Assembly: GCA_036267355.1 (NCBI GenBank)
Contig: DATAWG010000130.1
Span: 1 to 64,000 of the forward strand
DNA length: 64,000 nucleotides
Direction of reading: 5' to 3'
Source of the DNA: Pirellulales bacterium
GTDB taxonomy: Bacteria; Planctomycetota; Planctomycetia; Pirellulales; DATAWG01
Shown: positions 7,331 to 17,400 of the stretch, piece after piece
How the letters are laid out: the number at the start of each line of letters is the position of its first letter
Numbering within the stretch: position 1 is the stretch's first letter
Position numbers and translations under genes: made by a program
Notes under the pieces: model-generated
Seen by the model: the letters and a program-made list of their open reading frames with translations, nothing else
Told to the model about the DNA's origin: nothing
The model's database searches: none

Positions 7331-9064
7331 TCAGCAGGCTAGATCGTCCCAGGCGGGGTGCCAGGTTTCGATGCGTGGGAAGAGAATCCCCGCCAGCTCG
7401 AGCGCGACTTGCGTGGAAGCGGTCAGCCGGCCGCCGTCGGCCGCCTCGGTCGGGTTGGAGTGCCCCATCACCAAGCGGGTGAATTCGGTGGAGCTGCAGG
7501 CGATGTAGTTTCGCGACAGCCGGCCGGGAATCGAACGCGTGCCGCGGCGAGCGACCGTTAACAAGTGCTTTTCCTGCCCCACCAACAGCCCGAGTTCGCA
7601 AGCGCGCGACATCCCGCTTTCGCGCAACCGCGATTCCCAGAGCGGAGCCACGCAACGCACGAGCGCCGCCACCGCGGGCCGCCGCACCATAAAAACCTCT
7701 TGCTCTTCCATTTCGCGATGAAAGAACTGACCATCGGCGGCGGCGACAAATCGATGCAACGGGTCGCTGGGCGGCGCTTCCAACTCGATCTCTTGCTGAT
7801 CGCGTTCGATCGCGTCGGAACAAGCACGGGCCAAAAGTTGCGGACCCGCGTGCGGATAGGCCGGATCGGTCAGCAATTCGACAATGCGCTTTTGCCGCAC
7901 CACCGCATAGCCGACGATCGGCGCACTGGCTTCGTCGAGCTCGAGTTTGTCGGGGCCCGCGATCGCCACGACGATGTGGTCGAACGCCTTGCGGCTGATC
8001 AGCCATCGCCAATATGCTTCGCTGCGCAGGGGCGGACCGAACGCCGCGATCGTGTTCCGGGCGTAGATTCGCATCAGGGCCGACAATTCGACATGCCGCC
8101 ACAAGCGGATATTGAGCGGCGTTGTCCGCAGCGCCGGATCGGCCCAATAGCGGGCGAGAATATTGCGGGCGCGAGCGCGCGAGCGGCTGTGCCGACCGCA
8201 AACGGCCCAACCCCAGCGGTGGAAAAACCGGGGAATGCGCGTGCGAAGCAGGCCCCACGGCGGTCCTGCTTTTTCGCGGGCGATCGGTTCTCCCGCATCG
8301 GCGCCGAATGCGCCATCGCCGCAATCTCCAGCATTGCGCGAGGCGGCGCCGTTCGCGGCGGCGCCTGTAGCAGCAACATTGAGCAAAGCTCTGGCAACGC
8401 CCTGCGAGCGGAACTCCGGCAACGTTGCCAGCCACGCCAGGCGATCGACCGGCAGGCGCAGCGGACCGAAGCCCATCGTGCGGCGAATCAATTGCAAATG
8501 CGCGACGAGGCGTCCGTTGTGCCGTATCAGCAGACGGTTGCCGGGATCGTAGCTCGGTTCGTCTTGGCTGGCGTAGAACTCCTCGCGCGAGGGCCCTTGG
8601 AAGACGGCCAGCAGCAACTGGTAAACATCGGGGTGATCGCCGGCCCGCCCGCAGACGACTGGCCCCATCGCGGCGTGGCGCGCCGCGATCGACATCGGCG
8701 GCCCGATCGCGGCGAACCTTCGCTCGGAAGGCGGCGCGGCAGAAATTCGGCGAGCGCTCGAGGTGGCCGCAGTTAGCCTCGGCGGCGAGAAGGCCGATTT
8801 GGCCGATGGTTCGGCGGCATCGGCGGCGCCATTCGTGGAGCCATTGCCGCTCGTGGGGAGAATGCCGCTCGTGGGGCCAATCTGGCTCGACGGGGCGATG
8901 CCTTGCCGGCTCGAGCGAGAATGCTCGGCAGCCGGCAATCGTTTGTTAATCGGGTCCGCTATCGGACCGCGTTTCGAACTTTCGAAACGCTTGCTGGGGG
9001 CGGCTTCTCGGGCCGCTCGAGACTTTTCTTGAGAGACAACCGCCGAACTCGCGGCGCGGCTCAT
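7331..9064 (-). CDS. GNAT acetyltransferase, Eis-like, with disordered N-terminal extension
   Basis: 577 residues. From about residue 125 the protein resembles the Eis-type group of GNAT acetyltransferases: an N-terminal acetyltransferase fold with the acyl-CoA-binding motif RSQGVARALL after DRLAWLATLPEF, a second divergent GNAT-like half, and a C-terminal region that in the group is SCP2-like. An Ala/Gly-rich insertion follows the CoA motif. The first about 120 residues are low complexity (Ser, Ala, Arg, Pro) and probably disordered. An AAGAAGGG sequence 7 nt before the ATG at 9064 supports this long start, but an internal start near residue 123 cannot be excluded. The acetyl acceptor is unknown. 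Confidence 0.8.
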   Translation of the reverse strand: MSRAASSAVVSQEKSRAAREAAPSKRFESSKRGPIADPINKRLPAAEHSRSSRQGIAPSSQIGPTSGILPTSGNGSTNGAADAAEPSAKSAFSPPRLTAATSSARRISAAPPSERRFAAIGPPMSIAARHAAMGPVVCGRAGDHPDVYQLLLAVFQGPSREEFYASQDEPSYDPGNRLLIRHNGRLVAHLQLIRRTMGFGPLRLPVDRLAWLATLPEFRSQGVARALLNVAATGAAANGAASRNAGDCGDGAFGADAGEPIAREKAGPPWGLLRTRIPRFFHRWGWAVCGRHSRSRARARNILARYWADPALRTTPLNIRLWRHVELSALMRIYARNTIAAFGPPLRSEAYWRWLISRKAFDHIVVAIAGPDKLELDEASAPIVGYAVVRQKRIVELLTDPAYPHAGPQLLARACSDAIERDQQEIELEAPPSDPLHRFVAAADGQFFHREMEEQEVFMVRRPAVAALVRCVAPLWESRLRESGMSRACELGLLVGQEKHLLTVARRGTRSIPGRLSRNYIACSSTEFTRLVMGHSNPTEAADGGRLTASTQVALELAGILFPRIETWHPAWDDLAC

Positions 9065-9549
9065 GCCGAATCCCTTCTTCGTTGGACATTCGATCCATCA
9101 CGCTCAACATAACGCAAACGATTATAGGGTCGCGAGTTCGCAATGCAAGCAGTTCGCGGCGCATTCAAGAAAAAACTTTGGTTCACAGCGCCGCGCGGAT
9201 CGTCGCGCATGGCGCCGCACTCCCAGCCCGTTGAACTATTGCCTACGGGTGGTTGCTCTTGTGCCACTGGCTCTGCCCCAACCCGCCAGCGCCACACCAA
9301 CGAACAAGTGCCACATCAGTCAACGATTGTCGAAGGGTGGGCCGTGTGCCACTGGCCAGCGTAGTCGGCCAGTGCGAGCGCCGTTGGACTCGGCGATGCT
9401 CTCCTGACGTTGCCGTTTGGCGCGTGTTCTCGCGTCAGACGCCTCCGAACCGGAACGTCAACTTGCCGGCCGACACTGGCCGACTGGGCTGGCCAGTGCC
9501 ACACGAAGATATGCTCGTGTCGAACTACTTCAACCGGCTGCCAGTGCCG
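9065..9549. other. Gap with long imperfect inverted repeat (family D)
   Basis: No gene is seen. Arms at 9344-9374 and 9474-9504 are 31-nt imperfect inverted copies built around the motif CACTGGCCAGC. Another CCACTGGCTCTGCC half copy is near 9262. The same family occurs as a perfect 25-bp inverted repeat at 51580-51657. Confidence 0.65.
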
Positions 9550-10218
9550 TCAGATTCCGGGCTGCCGCGACGATGACACGAACGGATTGCTGCGCTGCTC
9601 CGTGCCGATCGTCGTTGCCGGACCGTGGCCCGGCAAAACCAGCGTCTCCTCGGGAAGCGAATAGAGCTTCTCGCGAATGCCGGCGGCGAGCGTGCCGAAA
9701 TCGCCGCCGACGAGGATGTCGGTTCGGCCGACGCTTCCCGCAAACAGCACATCGCCGCCGAACACGACCGGCGGCGTGCCCGCCTTCCACACATACACGA
9801 CGTGGCCCGTCGAATGGCCGGGTATCTCGCGCACCAACAAATCGAAACCGGCGGCGGAATACTCATCGCCCTCGCGAACCAACACGTCGGCCGGCGGACT
9901 GGTGATCGGAAAACCAAATGCCGCCGACAAATTCAGTTTCGCATCCGTCAGCTTTTCCGCCTCGTTCGCGCCGACGACGATCGGGCAATCGGGCCAGCGA
10001 TGCTTCAGCGCCCCATTGCCGGCGATGTGGTCGCAATGGCCGTGCGTAATCAATATGGCCACCGGCGCGAGCCGCTGGTCGTCCAGATATTCGAGAATCA
10101 GGTTAGGCTCCAGGCCAGGATCGACCACGAGGCAATCGCTGCGCCCCTCGAGCCAAGCGATATAGCTGATTTCCTGGTAAGGCCGTGAAACGATCGGCGC
10201 ATATTGACAATAGGGCAA
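9550..10218 (-). CDS. Metallo-beta-lactamase-fold hydrolase (glyoxalase II-like)
   Basis: About 222 residues. It has the full zinc-binding set of the fold: THGHCDHIAG (HxHxDH), GHSTGHVV, the bridging Asp in FGGDVLFAGSVGRTD and the final LPGHGPATT. The arrangement is closest to glyoxalase II-like thioester hydrolases, so hydrolysis of a small thioester is likely; the exact substrate is not readable. I choose a TTG start at 10218, because GGAG lies 8 nt upstream and the protein then begins at the conserved beta-strand. The open frame continues to an ATG at 10500 but that part is repeat-like and unlike the family. It is transcribed divergently from the DUF1571 gene. Confidence 0.87.
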   Translation of the reverse strand: MPYCQYAPIVSRPYQEISYIAWLEGRSDCLVVDPGLEPNLILEYLDDQRLAPVAILITHGHCDHIAGNGALKHRWPDCPIVVGANEAEKLTDAKLNLSAAFGFPITSPPADVLVREGDEYSAAGFDLLVREIPGHSTGHVVYVWKAGTPPVVFGGDVLFAGSVGRTDILVGGDFGTLAAGIREKLYSLPEETLVLPGHGPATTIGTEQRSNPFVSSSRQPGI

Positions 10219-10516
10219 AATAGGTTCTCCGCGATCCCCTGCCACGCGACGCTTGCAGCTGCGACGGTGAAACAGGATCGTCCGATGTTGCGGTTTGGTC
10301 TGGACTCGGCCGGGCGGGTTGGGTAAACAATCGCGTCCCGGCCGAGGCACCATCATTATTTCCGACAGCGGCGGCGATAAAAAGGAGTATTGGCCCCGAC
10401 AGCCTCTCGGCCGGAACGATTGCGGAAAGCCGCCGCACGGCTGCAGGAGCGAGCCGTGCAGCATGGGGGAAAATGCCCCGTGCAACGTCGTCAAATTCAA
10501 TCACGGAGGATGACCC

Positions 10517-11455
10517 ATGCGTTGGACCGGCTTTGGCCGATTGCACCGATTTCTCACGGTTGGCATTGCTGCCGCCGCTTGCACTGTGGGCCTGTCGCTG
10601 TCGCGCGGCCAATCTTCGCAGCCGGGGCCCGGCACTCCCAGCTATGCTAGCGACGCCAATGTCGGGCCAAACGATCAGGGCCCCGTGGGCTCTGTGGCAT
10701 CGCTTCCCACCGGCCAATATTCCGGGGGCCCCGCCACGCCGGCCGAGCATCCGCTCGTGCCCGCGCTGCGGATCGCCTATTCCGGAATGGACAATATCAA
10801 CAAGAACATTCCCGACTACACTTGCCTGCTGGTCAAGCGTGAACGGATCGACGGCAAGCTGGGCGAACACGTGTATATGGCCCTCAAGATCCGCAACCAT
10901 CCGTTCAGCGTTTACCTCAATTTTCTCAAGCCCGACGATGTCGCCGGCCGCGAAGTGATCTACGTCGAAGGGGCCAACAAAAACGAACTGCAGGCCCACG
11001 AGGGAAAAGGGCTGCGGGCTCGATTGGGCACCTTCTCGTTCAACCCGACCAGCGCCATCGCGATGGAAGGCAACCGCTATCCGATCACGCAGATTGGCGT
11101 GGCCAATCTCACGCATCGCTTGATCGAAGTGGCCGAGCACGACAAGAAATACGGCGAGTGCGACGTGCAATTCCGCAAGGGCGCGAAAGTGAATGATCGG
11201 GTTTGCACGATCATCGAGGTGACGCACCCGATCCCGCGGCGGAATTTCCTGTTCCACAAAGCGGTTGTGTATGTCGACGACCAACTCAATGTGCCAATTC
11301 GCTACGAGGCCTATAGCTGGCCGAAGGTTCCCGGGGGCGCGCCGGTGCTCGACGAAGAATACACCTACATCAACATGAAGGTGAACGTCGGCCTCACGGA
11401 CGCCGATTTCGACATCCACAATCCGGCCTACCACTTCAAGGAAAGCGGACACTAA
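10517..11455 (+). CDS. Secreted DUF1571-family protein
   Basis: 312 residues with an N-terminal hydrophobic signal (about 11-30), so probably exported. The conserved domain starts near residue 85 with the pattern NIPDYTCLLVKRERIDG, typical of DUF1571, a family largely confined to planctomycetes with no known activity. Further conserved stretches include YLNFLKPDDVAGREVIYVEG and the C-terminal EYTYINMKVNVGLTDADFD. A strong ribosome site (GGAGG, about 8 nt before the ATG) fixes the start. It is divergent from the metallo-hydrolase gene and followed by a palindromic repeat. Role unknown; an extracytoplasmic lipid- or polymer-handling role would be speculation. Confidence 0.88.
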   Translation: MRWTGFGRLHRFLTVGIAAAACTVGLSLSRGQSSQPGPGTPSYASDANVGPNDQGPVGSVASLPTGQYSGGPATPAEHPLVPALRIAYSGMDNINKNIPDYTCLLVKRERIDGKLGEHVYMALKIRNHPFSVYLNFLKPDDVAGREVIYVEGANKNELQAHEGKGLRARLGTFSFNPTSAIAMEGNRYPITQIGVANLTHRLIEVAEHDKKYGECDVQFRKGAKVNDRVCTIIEVTHPIPRRNFLFHKAVVYVDDQLNVPIRYEAYSWPKVPGGAPVLDEEYTYINMKVNVGLTDADFDIHNPAYHFKESGH

Positions 11456-11508
11456 GAAGGTTTGCGAGCGCGAGTTCGCGCCGCAAGCCCAGCGCGAGTT
11501 CGCGCCTC

Positions 11509-11573
11509 AAGCCCAGGGAAGGCCCGCAACGCGTCGTCCATTGGACAACGTTCTCCTGGCCTTCCCTGGGCTT
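11509..11573. repeat. Palindromic element, family C (AAGCCCAGGGAAGGCC arms)
   Basis: Perfect 16-bp inverted arms at 11509-11524 and 11558-11573 flank a 33-nt spacer. The spacer itself contains a near-palindrome around TCCATTGGA. Close relatives are at 54490-54556 and 58655-58720, all 65-67 bp long. It lies between the convergent DUF1571 and response-regulator genes. There is no T-run, so it is not a typical terminator. Confidence 0.8.
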
Positions 11574-11667
11574 CGCAAGCAGCGGGTGCGGTGCCGGCCA
11601 TGCCTCGCCAACCGACGCCAATTGGCGGTCAAAACGGCCGTCGTGCGCGGCGTGGCGACGACGGGAT

Positions 11668-12132
11668 TTAGTGGCCTTGGCAAGCAGGCGCGCGAGCGGC
11701 CGCCGAGGCGGATTCTAGCGCCGCAAGCAATTCGTTTTTTCGAATTGGTTTCCGCAAAAATCCTGACACTTGCAAAGCGATGGCTTGTGACTTGATTTGC
11801 TCGTCGTCGGTGGCAGAAAGGATCACGACGACAGTGTCGGCAAGCGATTCATCGGCGCGGATGCGGCGCAGCAATTCGATACCGCTTAGCCGCGGCATTT
11901 CAATGTCGAGCAGGATTATGTCGGGGCGAAGCTTGGTCGCCAGCGAAATCGCGTTCATCGGATCGGTCGTGTGGACCAATTCACGGTAGCCCGCGGCTTT
12001 CAGATACACGGCGACGACAAAGCTGTTCAGTTTCTCGTCGTCGATCATCAGCACCGTCGCGCCGGCGGACGCTTGCTTCGCACCTGGCGGCAGGGGGGCG
12101 ACGGACGACGGCGTTTTAAGTTCGGAAGGCAT
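11668..12132 (-). CDS. Single-domain response regulator (CheY-like receiver)
   Basis: A receiver domain only, with no output domain. From the chosen ATG (12132), the acidic pair is D31/D32 (MIDDEK), the phospho-acceptor is D76 (LLDIEMP), the switch residue is S106 (ILSATDD) and the conserved lysine is K128 (LRKPI). This is a complete phosphorylatable receiver of 154 residues with a flexible 24-residue N-terminus and an Ala-rich C-terminus. The open frame extends to 12243 and an ATG at 12162 is also possible; none has a clear Shine-Dalgarno site. No histidine kinase is nearby, so the partner is unknown. Confidence 0.85.
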   Translation of the reverse strand: MPSELKTPSSVAPLPPGAKQASAGATVLMIDDEKLNSFVVAVYLKAAGYRELVHTTDPMNAISLATKLRPDIILLDIEMPRLSGIELLRRIRADESLADTVVVILSATDDEQIKSQAIALQVSGFLRKPIRKNELLAALESASAAARAPACQGH

Positions 12133-12243
12133 TTCAGTACTTTCGTGCAGGGGATGCACCATATCAAGGCGCAACCCCGCTTCCGGCGAGATGGATGGCG
12201 AATGAAGCGAAAAATGCCGCGCTGCCCCCTGCCCGTTCCGCAC

Positions 12244-12548
12244 CGAGGATTCACGCCTCGCCGGGCATTCGGCTACGTTCGACGCAGCAATTCTAGGTCA
12301 CGGCCATTTGCCGGGTACGCTTCCGCACGTTCAATCTCGGCTGAGAATGAAATAAGCGAGACCGATCGTGTCGATTATGCGGCAGAGAAAACCCCACGGA
12401 TCGAAGATTTCACCAGTCGTCCGCACGATACAGTCCTGAAAAATCGCCGGCGGGAAGTTTGCATCCCTGCCGCCGGCCACGCTATTCTCACGCCGATATT
12501 TTCGCTTGGGAACGCAAAAGCTCGGACGCCGATCCAGGGATACGCCCG
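12244..12548. other. Intergenic region, nothing recognised
   Basis: About 305 bases lie between the response regulator and the esterase gene. I see no gene, no family repeat and no convincing hairpin. Confidence 0.5.
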
Positions 12549-13526
12549 CTATTTGTGTTCGCCGGCTTGTTCCGCCTTTGGAAGCATGCCGATGTCGGCC
12601 GTCCATTCCACGAAGCGGCTTGGCCAAGCGCCGAACGGGCTGCCACCGCGAGAACTGATGCCGCCGCCGTGCCCGCCGCGGGCGTAGATGTGCAATTCGG
12701 CGGGAATCTTGGCGTCGAAGTAGGCATTGAAAAAGTCGATGGTTTCCTTGGCGTGAAATGCGTCGCCAACGCCGGCGCACACGCAGAATGCGGGCGGAGC
12801 GTCGTGCGGCACATGGCTCAAATCGAGTTGCCGCCAGCCCGCATACACCAACACGACGAAATCCGGCCGGCAGCTTTCGCGGTCGACCGGATCGGCTGCA
12901 TCGGGTTTGCCCTTGTCGAAGTTGAGCGCGATTCGGGCGGCCTGCTCGCCGCCGGCCGAAAAACCCATCACGCCGATTTTCTTCGGATCGACACCCCACT
13001 GCTTGGCATGGGCCCGGACCATGCGCACCGCGCGCTGCGTGTCGGCCAGCGCGTCGACGGCCGAATCGTAGGGCTTGAGCCGGTAGCGGAGGTTGAACGC
13101 AGCGACGCCCAGCCCGTTCAGCCATTTGCCGACCTCGGCTCCCTCGGGGCCGACCCAAAGCGTCGTGTTGCCGCCGCCGGCCGCTACGATGATCGCCGTT
13201 CCATTGGCCTTGCCTGCCGGCGGAAGTTGCAACTCGATCGACGGATTGTGGATGTTCGTGATATTGAGCACATGCGAATCCGCGCCTTTGGAATAGTTGA
13301 ACTTCTCGGGCTGATCGTAGCCGTTAAGCGTCTTGAGCGCGGGATGCCCGGGCGGAAAGAGCGCGACGACCTTGTCTCCCTTGAGGATCGGCTGCGGCTC
13401 GAGCAATTTGGTGTCGGGCGATGAAGCCGTTTGGCCGGTTTGCGCCCAAGCGGAAGCGGCAAAGGCGAATTGCACGGCCGCGACAAGGAGCAACGTACGA
13501 ACAAAGACTCGGAAGGTTGCGATCAT
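12549..13526 (-). CDS. Exported alpha/beta-hydrolase (esterase/acetyl-xylan-esterase-like)
   Basis: 325 residues. A signal peptide covers about 1-28 (cleavage near AWA-Q). The hydrolase fold is shown by AAGGGN (115-120, oxyanion region), the nucleophile elbow GFSAGG (S190), acidic D255 in AGVGDAF and H286 in RGGHGGG, giving a plausible Ser-Asp-His triad. This pattern is common in planctomycete secreted carbohydrate esterases; the polymer attacked is not readable. The gene begins 13 nt after the stop of the membrane-protein gene upstream, and its AAAGG ribosome site overlaps that stop, so the two are probably co-transcribed and coupled. Confidence 0.88.
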   Translation of the reverse strand: MIATFRVFVRTLLLVAAVQFAFAASAWAQTGQTASSPDTKLLEPQPILKGDKVVALFPPGHPALKTLNGYDQPEKFNYSKGADSHVLNITNIHNPSIELQLPPAGKANGTAIIVAAGGGNTTLWVGPEGAEVGKWLNGLGVAAFNLRYRLKPYDSAVDALADTQRAVRMVRAHAKQWGVDPKKIGVMGFSAGGEQAARIALNFDKGKPDAADPVDRESCRPDFVVLVYAGWRQLDLSHVPHDAPPAFCVCAGVGDAFHAKETIDFFNAYFDAKIPAELHIYARGGHGGGISSRGGSPFGAWPSRFVEWTADIGMLPKAEQAGEHK

Positions 13527-13539
13527 GTCAGAATGCCTT

Positions 13540-14325
13540 TCAATGATTGACAGTTGTATGCTCGGATTGCGGCTGCGAAAGCGGTTGCCCCGCTAGAATC
13601 GCGGATCTCAGGTTGGCCAATAAGATCAGCAACAGCAGGTCCAACACGATCGGCAAAACATACATCAGCGAGGCGACCGACCGGTAGAACATCATTTCGA
13701 GCGGAGCCGGCACGGGGAGGTGTTCTATTCCGTGCGAAGTGAAGACGCCTGCGATCGCCATGTATGCCAGCAGCACTGCGACGAGCAAGCCGCTGAGAAC
13801 GAGCTGCAGGAATGCCAGTTGAGCCAGGTGCTTGCGACCAAGGAATCGAGCCAGAGCGAGCAGGAACATGAGGAATGTCATGGGCCCGAAGATTCCGAAC
13901 AGATCGCGCGTGTACCAGGCCCCAGTCGCGCCGACATGGACCAGGGCGCCGACGGAAAGGATGATGTTCAACATGGCCGCCAGAGCGGTCGCCCCAACCC
14001 ATCCGCGTGGCCGCGTTGCTGCCGGCGCGGAAAGACAATGCAGCACCCCGATGAGCCCCAGGCCTTGTGCGACGAGTAAGATGTATGGGATGCAGACATG
14101 CACCAGATGCGACGTATCCCGGCCCATTCGGCCGAGAACAGGAAACCAGCCGAGAGCAAACAGTGCCACGGTCTCGACCAGCATCACGAACGTTGCGATC
14201 CGCACGACGCCCAACCCCGTGGCAAGTTGGCGCAACGATTCGTCCGGCGCGGCATGCCATGCCGGCACGACGACTGCCGGGGCAAGCGATGCCGGCGCGG
14301 CGTAGGGATTGACGGGTTCGTCCAT
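13540..14325 (-). CDS. Polytopic membrane protein with NPYAAP N-terminus
   Basis: 261 residues from ATG 14325 (M-D-E-P-V-NPYAAP), with an alternative ATG four codons upstream at 14337. The NPYxxP start is common in planctomycete small membrane proteins. About six hydrophobic segments are visible (for example LVHVCIPYILLVAQGLGLIG and the C-terminal LPIVLDLLLLILLANL). No catalytic motif is recognised. The open frame continues far upstream to 15078 over the opposite-strand gene, but that part is a shadow. It is probably the first gene of a two-gene operon with the exported esterase. Confidence 0.8.
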   Translation of the reverse strand: MDEPVNPYAAPASLAPAVVVPAWHAAPDESLRQLATGLGVVRIATFVMLVETVALFALGWFPVLGRMGRDTSHLVHVCIPYILLVAQGLGLIGVLHCLSAPAATRPRGWVGATALAAMLNIILSVGALVHVGATGAWYTRDLFGIFGPMTFLMFLLALARFLGRKHLAQLAFLQLVLSGLLVAVLLAYMAIAGVFTSHGIEHLPVPAPLEMMFYRSVASLMYVLPIVLDLLLLILLANLRSAILAGQPLSQPQSEHTTVNH

Positions 14326-14460
14326 GATGCTTGGCATGCGGTGTTCGATTTTCGGAACATGCGAGCGGAGCCCAGCGAGGCATGCGTAGTGTAAACTGAA
14401 TGCCAAGCAGGCGTCAAAACCTTGGCTCCCACCTAACTGCCTGACACACGAATTGAAAAA

Positions 14461-17400
14461 ATGCAGCGAACTCCTTTGAAGACATTCGGCGTATCGCTCG
14501 CCTGCATCCTTGTCGCGGCTGGCGGGCGGGCGGTTGCCGCGCGCGGCGCCGACGGCGGCGTCGGCAATTCGGCCGCCGGCAATTTCGCGAGCGAATTTAC
14601 GACACCGCTCGCCGCCGACAATCTCGATCCGGCGGCGTTTGCCGTGTGGGTCGATGGATCGGAAACGTCGATTTCGCTCAAGGATGGGCCGCGGCATTGT
14701 GTATGGACGCAATCGAGTCGCCCGGAATGGGACGGCGCCGACTACGGCGAATCGAAGCAGCCGGGAGTTCGCCATTTGCGGATCGGCTTCAAAAAACCGC
14801 TCGAAATCGGCGCCGTCTTGGTGCGCGGCGGCGGCAAGCTGAGCGTCTTGCGGCCGACGGTCGCCTATCCCGGCAGTCTGGCCGACGAAAGCCAATGGCT
14901 GCCGGCCGAGCGGCTCAAGGGGGGCCAAGTTTCGCGAGATGAAGTCGAGCGAGAAGAGTTTGCCGTGTGGGTTTTGCCGCCGAAAACCGTGGCCCGCGCG
15001 ATTCGCTTCACCCACGTTGCCGCACCGACCGAAACAACCTATCACGGCTGGCTCGGCGGCGCTTTCGTGCTCGGCCAACGGATGATCAACGTCGCCCCGC
15101 GTGCGACGATCACGACTGGCTCCCGCAACGAAGCCGCCTCGCGGTTAAACGACGAAAGCAACAACGGCACTTGGAGCGCTTGGGACAACGGCGCGAGCGG
15201 CACGGCCTCGGTTGTCTCTCAAGAGCATCCCGAATCGGTGCTGATCACATGGCCCCACGACGAGCGCTTGCTGGGAGTCAATCTGCTATGGGCCGGTTTT
15301 AGCGCGGCCGACGTTCAAACATACGTCGGTCCGGCCGACCGGCATCCTCGCGAGGCCACGGAGGCCGACTGGCAAACCGTGGCACGATCCGACAAGATCG
15401 AAAACGCGTATCCGTTGCCGTTGGGCGTGAACTGGCTCGGATTCAGCCAACCGATCACGACCCGCGCCCTTCGGCTGCGGATTACCCGTGCGATCGACGA
15501 GACGAAATCCCATCCGCACATGCGAGGCAATACGCATGCTGGCCGGCGCATTTGGCTCGGCGAATTCATGGCGCTCTCGCCGCTCGGCAACGCCGCGTTG
15601 CAATCCGCAGTCGCGCCGCCGAGCCCCTTGGCCGACGCGCTGCACCCGCCGATTCCCATTCGGTTCCATCTCGACGAAGCAAGTTGCGTGACGCTGGTGA
15701 TCGACGATCTGGATGGCCGGCGCGTGCGCAACCTTGTGTCAGAAACGGAATATCCGGCGGGCGATCATGTCGTCTGGTGGGATGGGACGAACGACCTGCT
15801 CCGCGATCTCGATGCTCCGCGGCATGGGATTTATCGAATCCCGGCGCAACTCGTCGCGCCCGGCAAATACCGGTTGCGCGGGCTCGCGCGCAAAGCGATC
15901 GATCTGCGGTTCGAATTCTCGATCTACACGGCCGGCGATCCGGCCTGGGCGACGGCCGATCATCGCGGCGCATGGCTGGCCAACCATTCGCCTCCCAGCA
16001 GTGTACTGTTCGTGCCGGGGGACAAAGCTCCCGGCGGCGAGCCGCTCATGTTTTTGGGTAGCTACGTGAGCGAAGGAACCGACGGCTTGGCCTGGGTCGA
16101 TCTCTCCGGCCACAAGCGCGGGGGCGAAACGTGGGTCGGCGGGAATTGGACCGGAGCGCCGCTGCTGGCGCGCGATGCCGGCCCGCATGCGCCCTCCGCC
16201 GCGTTTGGCTATGCGGCATCCGCCTGGGAAGGCGAACTTCGCATCACCGCGTTGACCGCAAAGGGCGACCGGGCAGTCGTGAAATACGATCTTCCGGGAG
16301 GGAAATCTGCTTCCGAAGTGCGTGGCCTGGCCGCCTTCGACGGACTCATCGTTTGCAGTCTTCCGAAGCAGAAGGAATTTTTGTTCGTCGATGCGCAAAG
16401 CGGAGCGATTCGCGGACGCGCGGCCTGCGACGATCCGCGCGGAGTGGCCTTCACCGCCGATGGGCAACTCCTCGCCTTGGTCGGAAAATCGCTGCAGCGA
16501 TATCGGTTGCTCGACACGAACGGAGACCTGACGCTCGGCAAGCCGGAAGCTGTCGTCGCGGCGGGCCTGGATGATCCGCAGCAGCTCGCCCTCGACGATC
16601 GCGGCAATATCTACATCAGCGATCGCGGCGCCAGCCACCAAGTGAAAGTCTTCACCGCCGACGGCAAGCCGCTCCGTTCGATCGGCACGCCCGGGCAACC
16701 GAAAGCCGGGCCGTATGATTCCAGCCATATGAACAATCCCAATGGACTGGCGATCGACAGTCGCCGGCGGCTGTGGGTGGCGGAGACCGATTTTCAACCG
16801 AAGCGGGTCAGCGTGTGGACGCTCGATGGCAAACTGGTGACCGCGTTTTATGGCCCGAGCGAATATGGCGGCGGCGGCAAGCTCGATCCGCAGGACAAAA
16901 GCCGATTCTATTTCCACGGCATGGAATTCAAGCTCGATTGGCAGCGCGGCAGCTCGCAATTGGTCGATGTGCTTTTCCGTCCCGATCCGAACGATCCGCA
17001 GTTCGGGGCCGGCTTTCCCGGCGGGGCGCCGGAATCGCCGATCTACGTCGGCGGGCGAAAATACTTTTCCGATTCCTACGATAGCAATCCGACCAATGGC
17101 GCGGGAGTCGTCGCAATCTGGCAGCAACGTGGCGATGTGGCAGTGCCGGTCGCGGCATTTGGCCGGGCCAACGACTGGAATCTGCTTAAGAGCGATGCAT
17201 TCCGATCGCGCTGGCCGGCCGGCGTCGATCTGAACGGCGATCGGTGGAGAAACCAAGCGGGGTTCGCGTGGTCGGATCGGAATGGCGACGGAGTGGTTCA
17301 GCCAGAAGAAGTTGAATTCACACGCGCCGCGCTGGGCGGCATTGTCGTAATGCCGGATCTGTCGATCATCGCATCGCGAGTCGACGACCGCGCGATGCGA

